Assembly: GCA_964426895.1 (NCBI GenBank)
Contig: CAYRSH010000025.1
Coordinates: forward strand, 1-23,034
From: Caldipriscus sp964426895
GTDB lineage: Bacteria; Hydrothermota; Hydrothermia; LBFQ01
Direction: 5' to 3'
DNA: 23,034 nucleotides
Part shown: one piece after another, positions 14,874-22,716 of the stretch
How the letters are laid out: every line of letters begins with the position of its first letter
How positions within the stretch are numbered: position 1 is the first letter of the stretch
The notes under the pieces: generated by a model
The model's input: only the letters and a program-made list of their open reading frames with translations
What the model was told of the DNA's origin: nothing
Database searches by the model: none
Position numbers and translations under genes: made by a program

Positions 14874-15351
14874 TTAAAAGAAGTGAATAGTATTTAGGTA
14901 TGATTTTGTTCCAAGCGTTCCTGACACCACTCCGTAAAATCTTTTATCAACAGAACTCATCACAGCATTTGTATTTGGGGATGAGAAAAAAGCAAGGCCA
15001 AAACCGATGAGAATTAAATTGGCTATGATAAACTCCATGCTTGTTTTTTCGTTTAGAAAGGTGAAAATGGAGGGTCCTAAGGTCGTTAATAATATTCCCA
15101 TTGAGGCAACTATTGGAATACTAAAATCAAACCCGCACTTTGAGGGCCAAAACCTTAGTAAGGATCGCTACCCCCGTGCCAAATATCATTACACTGCCGA
15201 TTCCCTGTAAAATTCGGAAACAAATAGGCAAGGTAGCGGATGTTGATACCGCTTTCTATGGAACGAGAAATATTGCATGAGATAAGGGATACGATACGGC
15301 AATCCAGTTTAACATAACCGAATCCATTGCAAAGTTGACCGAGGAACCCAT
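14874..15351 (-). pseudogene. Degraded DHA2-type MFS transporter
   Basis: Minus-strand fragments read in order as an MFS drug-efflux (EmrB/QacA-like) protein with lesions. The first begins near 15351: MGSSVNFAMDSVMLNWIAVS followed by YPLSHAIFLVP. A stop follows, then ICFRILQGIGSVMIFGTGVA plus ILTK (around 15215-15150) and another stop. Then, in another frame, comes MGILLTTLGPSIFTFL and GFGLAFFSSPNTNAVMSSVD plus KRFYGVVSGTLGT (15101-14874). The RxLQGIG and GxGLAFFSSPNTNAVM-type motifs are diagnostic of 14-TM MFS proteins. Together they occupy about 480 bp against about 1.4 kb for an intact gene, so several internal deletions and frameshifts have occurred. The rest of 14735-15596 has no gene. 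The 14735-14873 stretch has an open minus frame (AFDEAKRKIEGAKKLYPSK) that continues into the HD gene and may be a remnant. Confidence 0.8.
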
Positions 15352-15378
15352 AAAAGGGGATTAATGTGTATTTTCCAC

Positions 15379-15433
15379 ATCACTTTATGCTTTATACGAC
15401 CACACGGCAAGTTAATAAAACATCGTTAGAATA
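15379..15433 (+). repeat. 55-bp direct repeat, left copy (contig-end overlap)
   Basis: This is identical to 15534-15588 and lies immediately before the N run. It is most simply the shared end of two contigs rather than a biological repeat. Confidence 0.9.
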
Positions 15434-15533
15434 NNNNNNNNNNNNNNNNNNNNNNNNNNNNNNNNNNNNNNNNNNNNNNNNNNNNNNNNNNNNNNNNNNN
15501 NNNNNNNNNNNNNNNNNNNNNNNNNNNNNNNNN
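15434..15533. other. Assembly gap of 100 N
   Basis: Exactly 100 undetermined bases, a conventional scaffolding pad, lie between two identical 55-bp sequences. The real gap length is unknown and may be negative (an overlap). Confidence 0.97.
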
Positions 15534-15588
15534 ATCACTTTATGCTTTATACGACCACACGGCAAGTTAATAAAACATCGTTAGAATA
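15534..15588 (+). repeat. 55-bp direct repeat, right copy (contig-end overlap)
   Basis: This is identical to 15379-15433, starts directly after the N run and reads into the tnaA promoter. Confidence 0.9.
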
Positions 15589-15596
15589 TCACCCTT
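15582..15596 (+). promoter_or_regulatory. Leaderless-type promoter for tnaA-mgtE
   Basis: TAGAAT at 15582-15587 and a 9-nt spacer (ATCACCCTT) lead to the ATG at 15597. There is no room for a TnaC leader peptide between this box and the gene. Confidence 0.5.
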
Positions 15597-16934
15597 ATGA
15601 AACATCCCGTTGAACCTTTTAGGATTAAAGTAATTGAACCTATAAGCCTTCCCGATAAAGAGGAAAGGGAGAGAATATTAAAGGAGGCAAAATACAATCT
15701 TTTTAAAATACCATCGGAAAAGGTTTTTATAGACCTTTTGACGGATTCCGGAACGGGTGCGCTATCCCAGGAGCAGTGGAGTGCAATGATGGTGGCCGAT
15801 GAATCCTATGCAGGCCCGAGGAGTTGGTTTAAACTAAAAGAGGCTATATATGAGTATTCCGATTTTGAAGACCCAATACCCGTACATCAGGGAAGGGCTG
15901 CTGAAAAGATAATAGCATCTTTATTCCTCTTTGAAGGCGCCAAGGTGGTTTCAAACACCCTCTTTGATACGACGAGGGCAAACTTTGAAAGTTATGGTGC
16001 GGTTATTTACGATATACCGATACCCGAGGCAAAAAGTCTTGAAGAAAACCATCCGTTTAAAGGGAACATAAACCTTAAAGAACTTGAAAGCCTTTTAAGT
16101 CGTGAAAACATATCCCTTGTGGTTATGGTTATGACCAACAATACGGGGGGAGGACAACCCGTCGACCTTGATAATTTAATAGAGGCGTATAACATTTGCA
16201 AGAGGTATAATGTTCCGTTAATCATAGATGCTTGCAGGCTTTCGGAAAATTCCTACCTCGTTAAGAAGAGAAATCCGAAATATAAGGATTGGGAGGTGAA
16301 AGATATAATTAGGGAATCCTTTAAGTATTGTGATGGTGCATTTATGAGTGCTAAGAAGGATGGGCTTTCAAACATGGGGGGATTTTTGGCGTTTAAAGAC
16401 CCGGATAAAACCTTAAAGGCCAAGGAGCTACTCATTTTATGGGAGGGATTTATCCATTACGGTGGGCTTTCCGGTAGGGATTTGGAAAGTTTTGCGGTCG
16501 GTTTATTGGAATCAAGGGATGAAAGGTATCTTGAATATAGGACGGGACAGGTTGAGTACCTAACCAGAAGGTTAAAGGAGGTTGGTTGGGATGTTATGCT
16601 ACCTCCCGGGGGGCATGCGGCATACATTGAGGTTTCGGAAAAGTTAAAGCATATACCAAAAGAACAATTCCCAGCCCATTCCTTAGCGGTTGAGATTTAT
16701 AGAGAAGGGGGGGTTAGAACGGTTGAAGTGGGTTCTTTAATGTTCAAGGATAGGGCAAAATTTGAGTTTGTTAGGTTTGCAATATCGAGGAGGATGTACA
16801 CCCAAAGCCATATGGACTATGTTGTTGATGTTTTGGCAAGGATCTATGAGAGAAAGGAAACTTTGAGGGGTTATAGAATAACATACGAACCCCCATATTT
16901 AAGGCATTTTTTGGCGGATCTTGAACCCTTATGA
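15597..16934 (+). CDS. tnaA: Tryptophanase-type beta-eliminating lyase
   Basis: The 445-aa PLP enzyme belongs to the tryptophanase/tyrosine phenol-lyase family, which cleaves the amino acid to pyruvate, ammonia and indole or phenol. The family is clear from LLTDSGTGALSQEQWSAMM, HQGRAAE, GGGQPVDL and MSAKKDGLSNMGGF; the PLP lysine is Lys254. Two positions that from my knowledge of the family separate the activities favour tryptophan: FDTT with Asp124 (Thr in tyrosine phenol-lyase) and LRHF with His437 near the C-terminus (Phe in tyrosine phenol-lyase, His463 in E. coli TnaA). Other stretches (LSGRDLESFAVGL, RRMYT) are closer to the phenol-lyase. There is no tnaC or permease beside it. The stop overlaps the mgtE start (ATGA). 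Confidence 0.88.
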   Translation: MKHPVEPFRIKVIEPISLPDKEERERILKEAKYNLFKIPSEKVFIDLLTDSGTGALSQEQWSAMMVADESYAGPRSWFKLKEAIYEYSDFEDPIPVHQGRAAEKIIASLFLFEGAKVVSNTLFDTTRANFESYGAVIYDIPIPEAKSLEENHPFKGNINLKELESLLSRENISLVVMVMTNNTGGGQPVDLDNLIEAYNICKRYNVPLIIDACRLSENSYLVKKRNPKYKDWEVKDIIRESFKYCDGAFMSAKKDGLSNMGGFLAFKDPDKTLKAKELLILWEGFIHYGGLSGRDLESFAVGLLESRDERYLEYRTGQVEYLTRRLKEVGWDVMLPPGGHAAYIEVSEKLKHIPKEQFPAHSLAVEIYREGGVRTVEVGSLMFKDRAKFEFVRFAISRRMYTQSHMDYVVDVLARIYERKETLRGYRITYEPPYLRHFLADLEPL

Positions 16935-18283
16935 ACATTGTTAATCTTTTACTTCCGGAGATAAAAGAGCATATAAAGGCAAAAGAGTTTGAGGCAATAA
17001 AACTCTTGTTAAACGAATTGCATCCGGCGGAAATAGCGGACATTATAGAAAACCTTGAAACATCCGAGGCTATAATAGTTTTAAGGCTTTTGAATACCGA
17101 AAAGGCCGCAGAGGTTTTATCGCTATTTGAAGGTACAAATTTGGAGAAGATTTTAAAAGGCTTTACGGACGAACAATTGGCAAAAATAGTTGAGGAAATG
17201 GACCCCGATGACCGAACCGCATTGTTTGAAGAACTCCCACCGCAAATGGTTAGAACGATAATATCCCTATTGCCGGAAGAAGAAAAGGATATAGCCCTTA
17301 GGGTTTTAAACTATCCGGAAAATTCGGCAGGTAGATACATGAGTACGGATTTTGCATCGTGTTATGATAGTGATACCGTTGGAGATGTAATAAACAAACT
17401 TAGGAACTTAGACATATCGGACGAGTTGATGCTAAACATATATGTTTTGGACAAAAACGAGATACTAAAAGGGTATGTAAAACTTACGGATTTGATAAAG
17501 CACGATAGCAATGAAAGGATAATAAACTTGGTTGAATCAACACCCACGGTTTCCGCTTATGACGATATAGAACTCGCCGCAAAAATAATCTCGGATTACG
17601 ATTTGTTTGCTTTACCCGTTGTTGATAAGGGCAATAGGCTTTTGGGAATAATTACGGTTGATGATATTTTGGATGTTATTGAGGAATCCGCGAGCGAAGA
17701 CATATACAGGGTTGTGGGTATGATTGACCCTGAAGCCCGTTATTTCACACAATCTTTGAAGGAAAGGTTTTTAAAGAGGTTTCTACCATTGGTGGTTATG
17801 ATTATCTTGGGAAACATATCCGGATGGGTTTTACACAGTTTTGAAGACGTTATAGCGCATATACCGATATTAGTTTTTTTCTTACCAAACCTCGCAAACA
17901 CTACGGGAATAATAGGTTCTCAGTCATCCGTTTTTACCATTAGGGCGATAGCAACTGGTGAAATTGAAAGGAGTTTTAGGGGTTTTTTAAATGTTTTCTT
18001 TAAGGAATTCGCTACGGTAATCCTCCTCGCTTTTGCCGTGGGCTTTGGGATGTTCTTAATCTCTTTAATAAGGGGGAATTTTTGGTTAAAACTCGCCTTC
18101 GTCGTTGGTATGTCCTCTGCCGTTTCCTGTATCACGGCCGCAACTATAGGTATAGTCTTACCTTTAATACTCCGGAGTTTGAAAATAGACCCAGCAGGTG
18201 CGGATGTGCCTTTTATCACAACATTCGGCGATGTTATAACATACTCAACTTATTTTATTCTCGCAAAAGTCATTATTGGATGA
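16931..18283 (+). CDS. mgtE: Magnesium transporter MgtE
   Basis: The 450-aa protein has the canonical three-part layout. A cytosolic N domain (about 1-130) holds LHPAEIADIIENL, EEMDPDDRTALFEELP and the NYPENSAGRYMSTDF junction. Paired CBS domains (about 135-260) include LPVVDKGNRLLGIITVDDILDVIEEAS-type sequence. A membrane domain of five helices follows from about 285. Pore-region motifs are NTTGIIGSQSSVFTIRAIATGEI and DPAGADVPFITTFGDV, the latter containing the aspartate that coordinates Mg2+ in Thermus MgtE. The N and CBS domains close the channel when cellular Mg2+ is high. It is translationally coupled to tnaA, and its 3' end overlaps the convergent membrane-protein gene by 11 bp. Confidence 0.96.
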   Translation: MNIVNLLLPEIKEHIKAKEFEAIKLLLNELHPAEIADIIENLETSEAIIVLRLLNTEKAAEVLSLFEGTNLEKILKGFTDEQLAKIVEEMDPDDRTALFEELPPQMVRTIISLLPEEEKDIALRVLNYPENSAGRYMSTDFASCYDSDTVGDVINKLRNLDISDELMLNIYVLDKNEILKGYVKLTDLIKHDSNERIINLVESTPTVSAYDDIELAAKIISDYDLFALPVVDKGNRLLGIITVDDILDVIEESASEDIYRVVGMIDPEARYFTQSLKERFLKRFLPLVVMIILGNISGWVLHSFEDVIAHIPILVFFLPNLANTTGIIGSQSSVFTIRAIATGEIERSFRGFLNVFFKEFATVILLAFAVGFGMFLISLIRGNFWLKLAFVVGMSSAVSCITAATIGIVLPLILRSLKIDPAGADVPFITTFGDVITYSTYFILAKVIIG

Positions 18284-19826
18284 GGGAACTTCCCATAACC
18301 GGTTTTTTGAGTTTATAAACCTTTAACTTCCCAAAATCCCTTATAAGGATTCCATCCCTTTTAACAACCTCTAAAACCTTTTTATTCCTTTCTTTATCCC
18401 GTAAAAAGACATATCCAAATCTCTTTTTAATGGCAAATTCCTTTACATCGTAAAGTTGCGTAATTATATAGTGCGAATAATATGCCGGAACTCCAAAGGC
18501 TGGCAGAAACGATTCTTCCGTCCCGTACTTCACATAAGTCCAAAGGGTATCGGGTTTAAATGTAGATACATAAGACCATATATCGGGGTCTTTTTTATAA
18601 TTTTTGTGGGCATTATAAACCAACGCCAAACCGACTAAGAATACGGGTATATACAAAACCTTAAACCTTTGAATTATCCACTTTAACCCGAAAAGAGCCG
18701 GTATAATCAACGGGACAAACAACCTCCCCATATAGAAACTCTTTATATGATGGGGCCTTAAATCAAAAACCGCCAAAAGGTAGGATAATACACCAAATAC
18801 GATGGGTAAAAAGATTACCCAAGGGGGTATTTTTTCCCTTAACCAGTCAAACTTTTTATACCCAATAAACGCCAATAAGAGATACACAACATTAAATATT
18901 AGGGGTTTTACAAAAGAACTCTTTACAAAGGTGTTTAATACGGCATTCTCATAAGGTTCCAAGGATGAGTTTTGCCTTAAAATCGTAATATACTGCGGCA
19001 AGAGGATTAAAGCGACGATTAAAAGTCCAAACAAAAAGGCTTTATTTATATCCCTTCTACGGGAAATTATGTAGGCTAAAAAGGCAACGGATGAGGGAAT
19101 AAAATGTGTTGAAAACGAAGCCATCCAAAATGGTAGGGAAATGGTTCCCGATAATGAGAAGGCATATATGGAAAATGATACAGAGGCGAGGGTTGGAAAT
19201 CCACCCCAAGCCATAAATGTTGATGGGCCAAGGGTTATAAATGTTATAACCATTGAAGTTTTCCAGTCTTTGAGGAAGGTATTTATAGCTAAGAAATATG
19301 CCCCCCAAAATACATATCCTGCCAATATTACGGAATTCAAAGCGTTTAAATCCGTTATATAACTAAGGGTTGCTGAAATGAAGTGAAATCCGAGATTAAA
19401 ACTCCCATTACCTCCGAATCCGAAAGGTTCAAAGTTTGGAAAAAACCCACCATGTTTTACAATGGTATATGTGGTGTATGTGTGCATTATCGTATCGTTT
19501 CCGTATGGAAATGTTAAAGGTAAAACTACCAGAAATCTCAAAAGAATAGCTACTAAAAACCCCAAGACACTTTCTCCATCCGAAATTAAATCCTTAATAC
19601 CGATAAACAATCCCAAAAAACCAATAAGGGTTAAAATCCAAGTAATATATTCCAAATACCCTGAGGAAAACCAACCTATAACCGACCAGATTGAAAGGGA
19701 CAAAAAAACTGATGATGTGAAATCCCCCCTTTTCAATAAAAACTTTGATAATAAATAACCTATGCCAAATATATATGCGGGAATAAATGCAAACCTTAGG
19801 GTTTGAAGTAAAGGAATTCCGTCCAT
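18273..19826 (-). CDS. Polytopic GT-C-like membrane protein
   Basis: The 517-aa integral membrane protein has about 10-12 hydrophobic segments through residue 405 and a soluble tail of about 110 residues. The loop YGNDTIMHTYTTYTIVKHGG at about 108-127, with an acidic residue and histidine after the first helices, followed by PNFEPFGFGG, resembles the first external loop of GT-C glycosyltransferases that use polyprenyl-phosphate sugars (PMT/ArnT/DUF2206-like). The exact family is not recognised, and the GT-C call is by architecture. The ATG at 19826 lies 31 bp inside the HNH gene with AGAGG directly before it. It is the last gene of a three-gene minus operon. Confidence 0.65.
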   Translation of the reverse strand: MDGIPLLQTLRFAFIPAYIFGIGYLLSKFLLKRGDFTSSVFLSLSIWSVIGWFSSGYLEYITWILTLIGFLGLFIGIKDLISDGESVLGFLVAILLRFLVVLPLTFPYGNDTIMHTYTTYTIVKHGGFFPNFEPFGFGGNGSFNLGFHFISATLSYITDLNALNSVILAGYVFWGAYFLAINTFLKDWKTSMVITFITLGPSTFMAWGGFPTLASVSFSIYAFSLSGTISLPFWMASFSTHFIPSSVAFLAYIISRRRDINKAFLFGLLIVALILLPQYITILRQNSSLEPYENAVLNTFVKSSFVKPLIFNVVYLLLAFIGYKKFDWLREKIPPWVIFLPIVFGVLSYLLAVFDLRPHHIKSFYMGRLFVPLIIPALFGLKWIIQRFKVLYIPVFLVGLALVYNAHKNYKKDPDIWSYVSTFKPDTLWTYVKYGTEESFLPAFGVPAYYSHYIITQLYDVKEFAIKKRFGYVFLRDKERNKKVLEVVKRDGILIRDFGKLKVYKLKKPVMGSSLIQ

Positions 19827-20281
19827 TCCTCTGGTATTTCCCTCTTTGCCAATATCATAAGTTCAATATATGACGGCTTTCTGGGCTTTGATAGGAGTTT
19901 CATTCCCGCTTCTTCGGGTGTTAAATTCCCTTTTCTATTATTACACTTCTTGCAAGCGCATACCAAGTTGGTCCAAGTGTCTTTACCACCCCTAACCTTT
20001 GGGATTATGTGGTCTATGGTTAAGTCTTTATCCGAACCGCAATACTGACAACGGTACCTATCCCTTATAAAAATGTTTCTCTTTGTCGGATGGGTGCTCT
20101 TATACAACGGCCTTATGTAATATTTCAACCTTATTACACTTGGCACAGAAATGCTCAATTTTGCACTCCTTATTTGTCTATTATATACCACCAAACTTTC
20201 TGCTTTGTTCTTCAACAAAAGGTTTATAGCCCTTCTAATGGAAGTTAAACCTATGGCCTCATACGCCACATTTAAAACCAA
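19796..20281 (-). CDS. HNH endonuclease
   Basis: The 161-aa protein (from the TTG start) has a C-terminal HNH zinc-finger nuclease domain. FIRDRYRCQYCG gives the first CxxC pair, LTIDHIIPKVRGGKDTWTNL carries the Asp-His-Ile and downstream Asn, and CKKCNNRKG gives the second CxxC pair. Typical relatives start with a short VLNASYEPL-like strand, here VLNVAYEAIGLTSIRRAINLL, so the start is placed at the TTG (20281-20279), 4 nt after the upstream stop. The open frame extends 52 codons further, to 20437, but would overlap the TPR gene. GAGG lies 13 nt upstream of the TTG, a loose spacing, so the start is uncertain. The stand-alone family is widespread and its physiological role is unknown. Confidence 0.85.
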   Translation of the reverse strand: MVLNVAYEAIGLTSIRRAINLLLKNKAESLVVYNRQIRSAKLSISVPSVIRLKYYIRPLYKSTHPTKRNIFIRDRYRCQYCGSDKDLTIDHIIPKVRGGKDTWTNLVCACKKCNNRKGNLTPEEAGMKLLSKPRKPSYIELMILAKREIPEEWTEFLYFKP

Positions 20282-20285
20282 AACA

Positions 20286-21521
20286 TCAGTCGATCCTCTT
20301 CCATTTACGCCAGGCCTTTGTGCGTAAGGCCTGAACTCTTTGTATTTGCTTTGTTGCATAATCTTTCCACTTCTGATCGCCCAATAATTGGGCCTGTTGA
20401 TAAGCCGCCAAAGCGCTATCAAATGTAGATACGGCATCCTCGTATTTTTTGGAATTGTAAAGGCTTATGGCCACATTTTGCCTTATATCACCTATTAAAG
20501 CCCATGCGGATGCCCGGATATTATCTTCTATCTCCTTATCCGTAGCCACCACTTTGGCCAACCTTTCTGCCTCGGCCTTATTACCGAGTTCGTTATACAA
20601 AAACGCCTGTTTTACCAAAAGCACCTTTGCATTCTGGTTTAATTCATAAGCCTTGTTATAATCCTCAATCGCATTTTTAAGTTGTTTCAACGCTTCATAT
20701 ATATCCGCACGCTTTAAGTAATAAGAATAGTTATCGGGTTCCAAAGAGACTAAAATGTTTGCATATTCCAAGGCCTTTTTCATATCTATGGATTTATCGT
20801 TATCCCAAGCCTTTCTGTACGCATCTACGAGCATTTCTAAAAGTTTTTTGTCGTCCTTCTTTTCGGCCAAGTTATACGCATTTTCAAGATACTTTATAGC
20901 CTCCTTATAATTACCCGCCTCAAACAAAAACCTTCCATAAGATTTGTTTAACGCAACATTTTGCGGATTTTTCTTTATGGCCTCTTCGTATATCTCCTTG
21001 GCTTTATCTTGTCTGCCGGAGAGCTCATATACCTTTGCCAAGCCGAACAAAACATCCGGGTTATCCGGGGAAAATGTCAAAGCCTTTTTATAAAACTCCT
21101 CAGCCTTTTCATAATCTTTATTCACTATACCGTATAAAAATCCCAAACCCTGCCAACTCCTCGGATCCGTAGAATCAACCTCTATAAGTTTTCTGTAATA
21201 GTATTCCGATGAATCCAATTGTTTGTTCCTTAAAAACGCATATGCATAATCCACCAATAGGTGTTTAAAAAGGGTGTCCTTTTTATCCGAAATCTGTGAT
21301 GCATAATATAGGGCTTTTCTAAAATTTCTAATGGCATCCTCATATTCCGCCCTATTATCTTCCGCCTTATTAAGGTAATCCTTGCCTATGGCATACCAAA
21401 CCTTCATAGAATCCCTTGCCTCTTCGGGGGTAATTTTTGGTTTCTTCTCGCCTGCCGTGGTGCAGGAATAAAAGTTATAAATTCCTAATCCTACGATTAA
21501 CAAAATCGCTACCCTTTTCAT
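20286..21521 (-). CDS. TPR-repeat lipoprotein
   Basis: The 411-aa protein begins with a lipoprotein-type signal, MKRVAILLIVGLGIYNFYSC. The candidate lipidated Cys is at 20, though FYSC is a poor lipobox. Then follow about eight to nine tetratricopeptide repeats, e.g. DPRSWQGLGFLYGIVNKDYE, DVLFGLAKVYELSGRQDKA, VALNKSYGRFLFEAGNYKEA and NYSYYLKRADIYEALKQLKN. It ends with a basic helix (ALRTKAWRKWKR). It is expected to be anchored in the periplasm and to act as a protein-binding scaffold; partners are unknown. It heads the operon with HNH and the membrane protein, driven by a leaderless-type promoter. The divergent solute-binding lipoprotein gene shares the intergenic region. Confidence 0.87.
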   Translation of the reverse strand: MKRVAILLIVGLGIYNFYSCTTAGEKKPKITPEEARDSMKVWYAIGKDYLNKAEDNRAEYEDAIRNFRKALYYASQISDKKDTLFKHLLVDYAYAFLRNKQLDSSEYYYRKLIEVDSTDPRSWQGLGFLYGIVNKDYEKAEEFYKKALTFSPDNPDVLFGLAKVYELSGRQDKAKEIYEEAIKKNPQNVALNKSYGRFLFEAGNYKEAIKYLENAYNLAEKKDDKKLLEMLVDAYRKAWDNDKSIDMKKALEYANILVSLEPDNYSYYLKRADIYEALKQLKNAIEDYNKAYELNQNAKVLLVKQAFLYNELGNKAEAERLAKVVATDKEIEDNIRASAWALIGDIRQNVAISLYNSKKYEDAVSTFDSALAAYQQAQLLGDQKWKDYATKQIQRVQALRTKAWRKWKRID

Positions 21522-21535
21522 AAGTGGGTATTATA
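21522..21535 (-). promoter_or_regulatory. Leaderless-type promoter for the TPR operon
   Basis: On the minus strand a perfect TATAAT (forward 21530-21535) is followed by an 8-nt spacer (ACCCACTT) and the ATG at 21521. TTGGTA 16 nt upstream of the box is a plausible -35. Confidence 0.65.
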
Positions 21536-21564
21536 TGGCGGTAATGCCTTATACCAAGCAACCG

Positions 21565-21597
21565 TATAATCCCAAGCCAGTTATAAACCGGAGAATT
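21565..21597 (+). promoter_or_regulatory. Promoter and Shine-Dalgarno of the solute-binding protein gene (leadered)
   Basis: TATAAT at 21565-21570 lies 27 nt before the ATG at 21598, giving a leader of about 20 nt with GGAG at 21590-21593, 4 nt before the ATG. Unlike the other promoters, this one predicts an mRNA with a real ribosome-binding site. Confidence 0.5.
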
Positions 21598-22716
21598 ATG
21601 AGAAGGATTTTATTAATACTCCTTATTGTGGGTTGTCAAAAACCCAATACGGACTATCAGTTTTGGCATGCCATGGGAGGTCCCCTTGGGGATGCCGTAT
21701 CCTATATAGTATCAAAAACCAAATTAAAGGAGGTAAATCTCGGGAGTTATAACACGCTATCTCAAAGGCTTATATCTTTCGCCATATCCAAAAGATTACC
21801 CTTAATATCCCAAACCTTCCCTTCTTGGGCTGTTGAGTTTTATAAGAAAGGATTGGTTATACCCATAGATAGCGTTTTGCCGGATAGTGTTATAAATAAA
21901 ATACATCCAAAACTCTTGGAAGAGGTTAAATACAAGGGGGTTTTAATCTCAATTCCCTTTAACAAAAGTGTTCCGGTTATTTTCTACAATGCCAACCTTA
22001 TGGACAGCCTTGGTTTGAAGGTTCCGAAAACATGGGATGAATTGAGAGAAGTTTGCATTAATGCCAAAAGGAAGGGTATATGGGGTTTTGCCTTTTCAAT
22101 AGACCCTTGGATTTTTTATACGATTTTTAAGCAAAAGGGTGGAAAGGATATAAACTTTAATTCTCCTGAGGGTTTGGAGGCGCTGAATTATTTAAGGAAT
22201 TTGGTTTTGGTTGATTCGTGTGCGTATTTGGGTTCGGGTTATAGTCATCAGGACGATTTTGCATCCCAAAAAGTTCTAATGATTTGGGCTACATCGGTAT
22301 CCTATGCGTTTATGAAACCCAAGGTAAAATTTAAAATGGGGGTTGTACCCATACCCGTTGATAAATACGATTCGGTTGTTATCTCCGGAACGAACTTAAC
22401 GATTTTTAAAGGGCATAGGCAAGATGAGTACAGAGAGGTGGTTAATTTTGTAAGTTTGTTTTTAACGGATAGTATTCAGATGTTTTGGTCTTCAAGAACG
22501 GGCTATTCACCTATAACCAAAATCAACCTCGCCCCAAAAGAATTAATACCCGTGTTTAAACAGATTGAAAGGGCAACATATGAACCCAAAATGGAGATTT
22601 GGATGAGGGGTAGGAGGTATTTTGCCACGGAAGTTATGGAACCGGTTTTAAAGGGTATATTATCACCCGAAGAGGCTTTAAAAGGATATGAGAAAATTTT
22701 AAAAACCTTGGAATAA
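21598..22716 (+). CDS. ABC transporter solute-binding lipoprotein (family 1, sugar type)
   Basis: The 372-aa protein starts MRRILLILLIVGCQKP, a compact lipoprotein signal with Cys13 after LIVG. The mature part follows the UgpB/MalE-like fold: PLISQTFPSWAVEFYKKG, VIPIDSVLPDSV, then IPFNKSVPVIFYNANLMDSL and VPKTWDELREVC (about 110-150), which is the strongest family signature, and later SGTNLTIFKGHRQDEYREVVNF. It probably captures a sugar or related solute in the periplasm for an ABC importer. No permease or ATPase gene follows within the window, so its partners are elsewhere or it is an orphan. The longer frame from 21535 is rejected because the signal peptide begins at 21598. Confidence 0.9.
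   Translation: MRRILLILLIVGCQKPNTDYQFWHAMGGPLGDAVSYIVSKTKLKEVNLGSYNTLSQRLISFAISKRLPLISQTFPSWAVEFYKKGLVIPIDSVLPDSVINKIHPKLLEEVKYKGVLISIPFNKSVPVIFYNANLMDSLGLKVPKTWDELREVCINAKRKGIWGFAFSIDPWIFYTIFKQKGGKDINFNSPEGLEALNYLRNLVLVDSCAYLGSGYSHQDDFASQKVLMIWATSVSYAFMKPKVKFKMGVVPIPVDKYDSVVISGTNLTIFKGHRQDEYREVVNFVSLFLTDSIQMFWSSRTGYSPITKINLAPKELIPVFKQIERATYEPKMEIWMRGRRYFATEVMEPVLKGILSPEEALKGYEKILKTLE

Noticed and set aside
15210..15362. Protein-like plus-strand reading (ADVDTAFYGTRNIA ... YDTAIQFNITESIAKL)
   Set aside because: The opposite strand gives diagnostic MFS motifs with the same bases, so the plus reading is a shadow of the pseudogene.
15366..15584. Open frame running through the N gap
   Set aside because: It exists only because undetermined bases are read as open codons, and both ends are the duplicated contig overlap.
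20282..20437. N-terminal 52-codon extension of the HNH protein
   Set aside because: It overlaps the C-terminal coding region of the TPR gene and has no resemblance to the family; the conserved part begins at the TTG near 20281.
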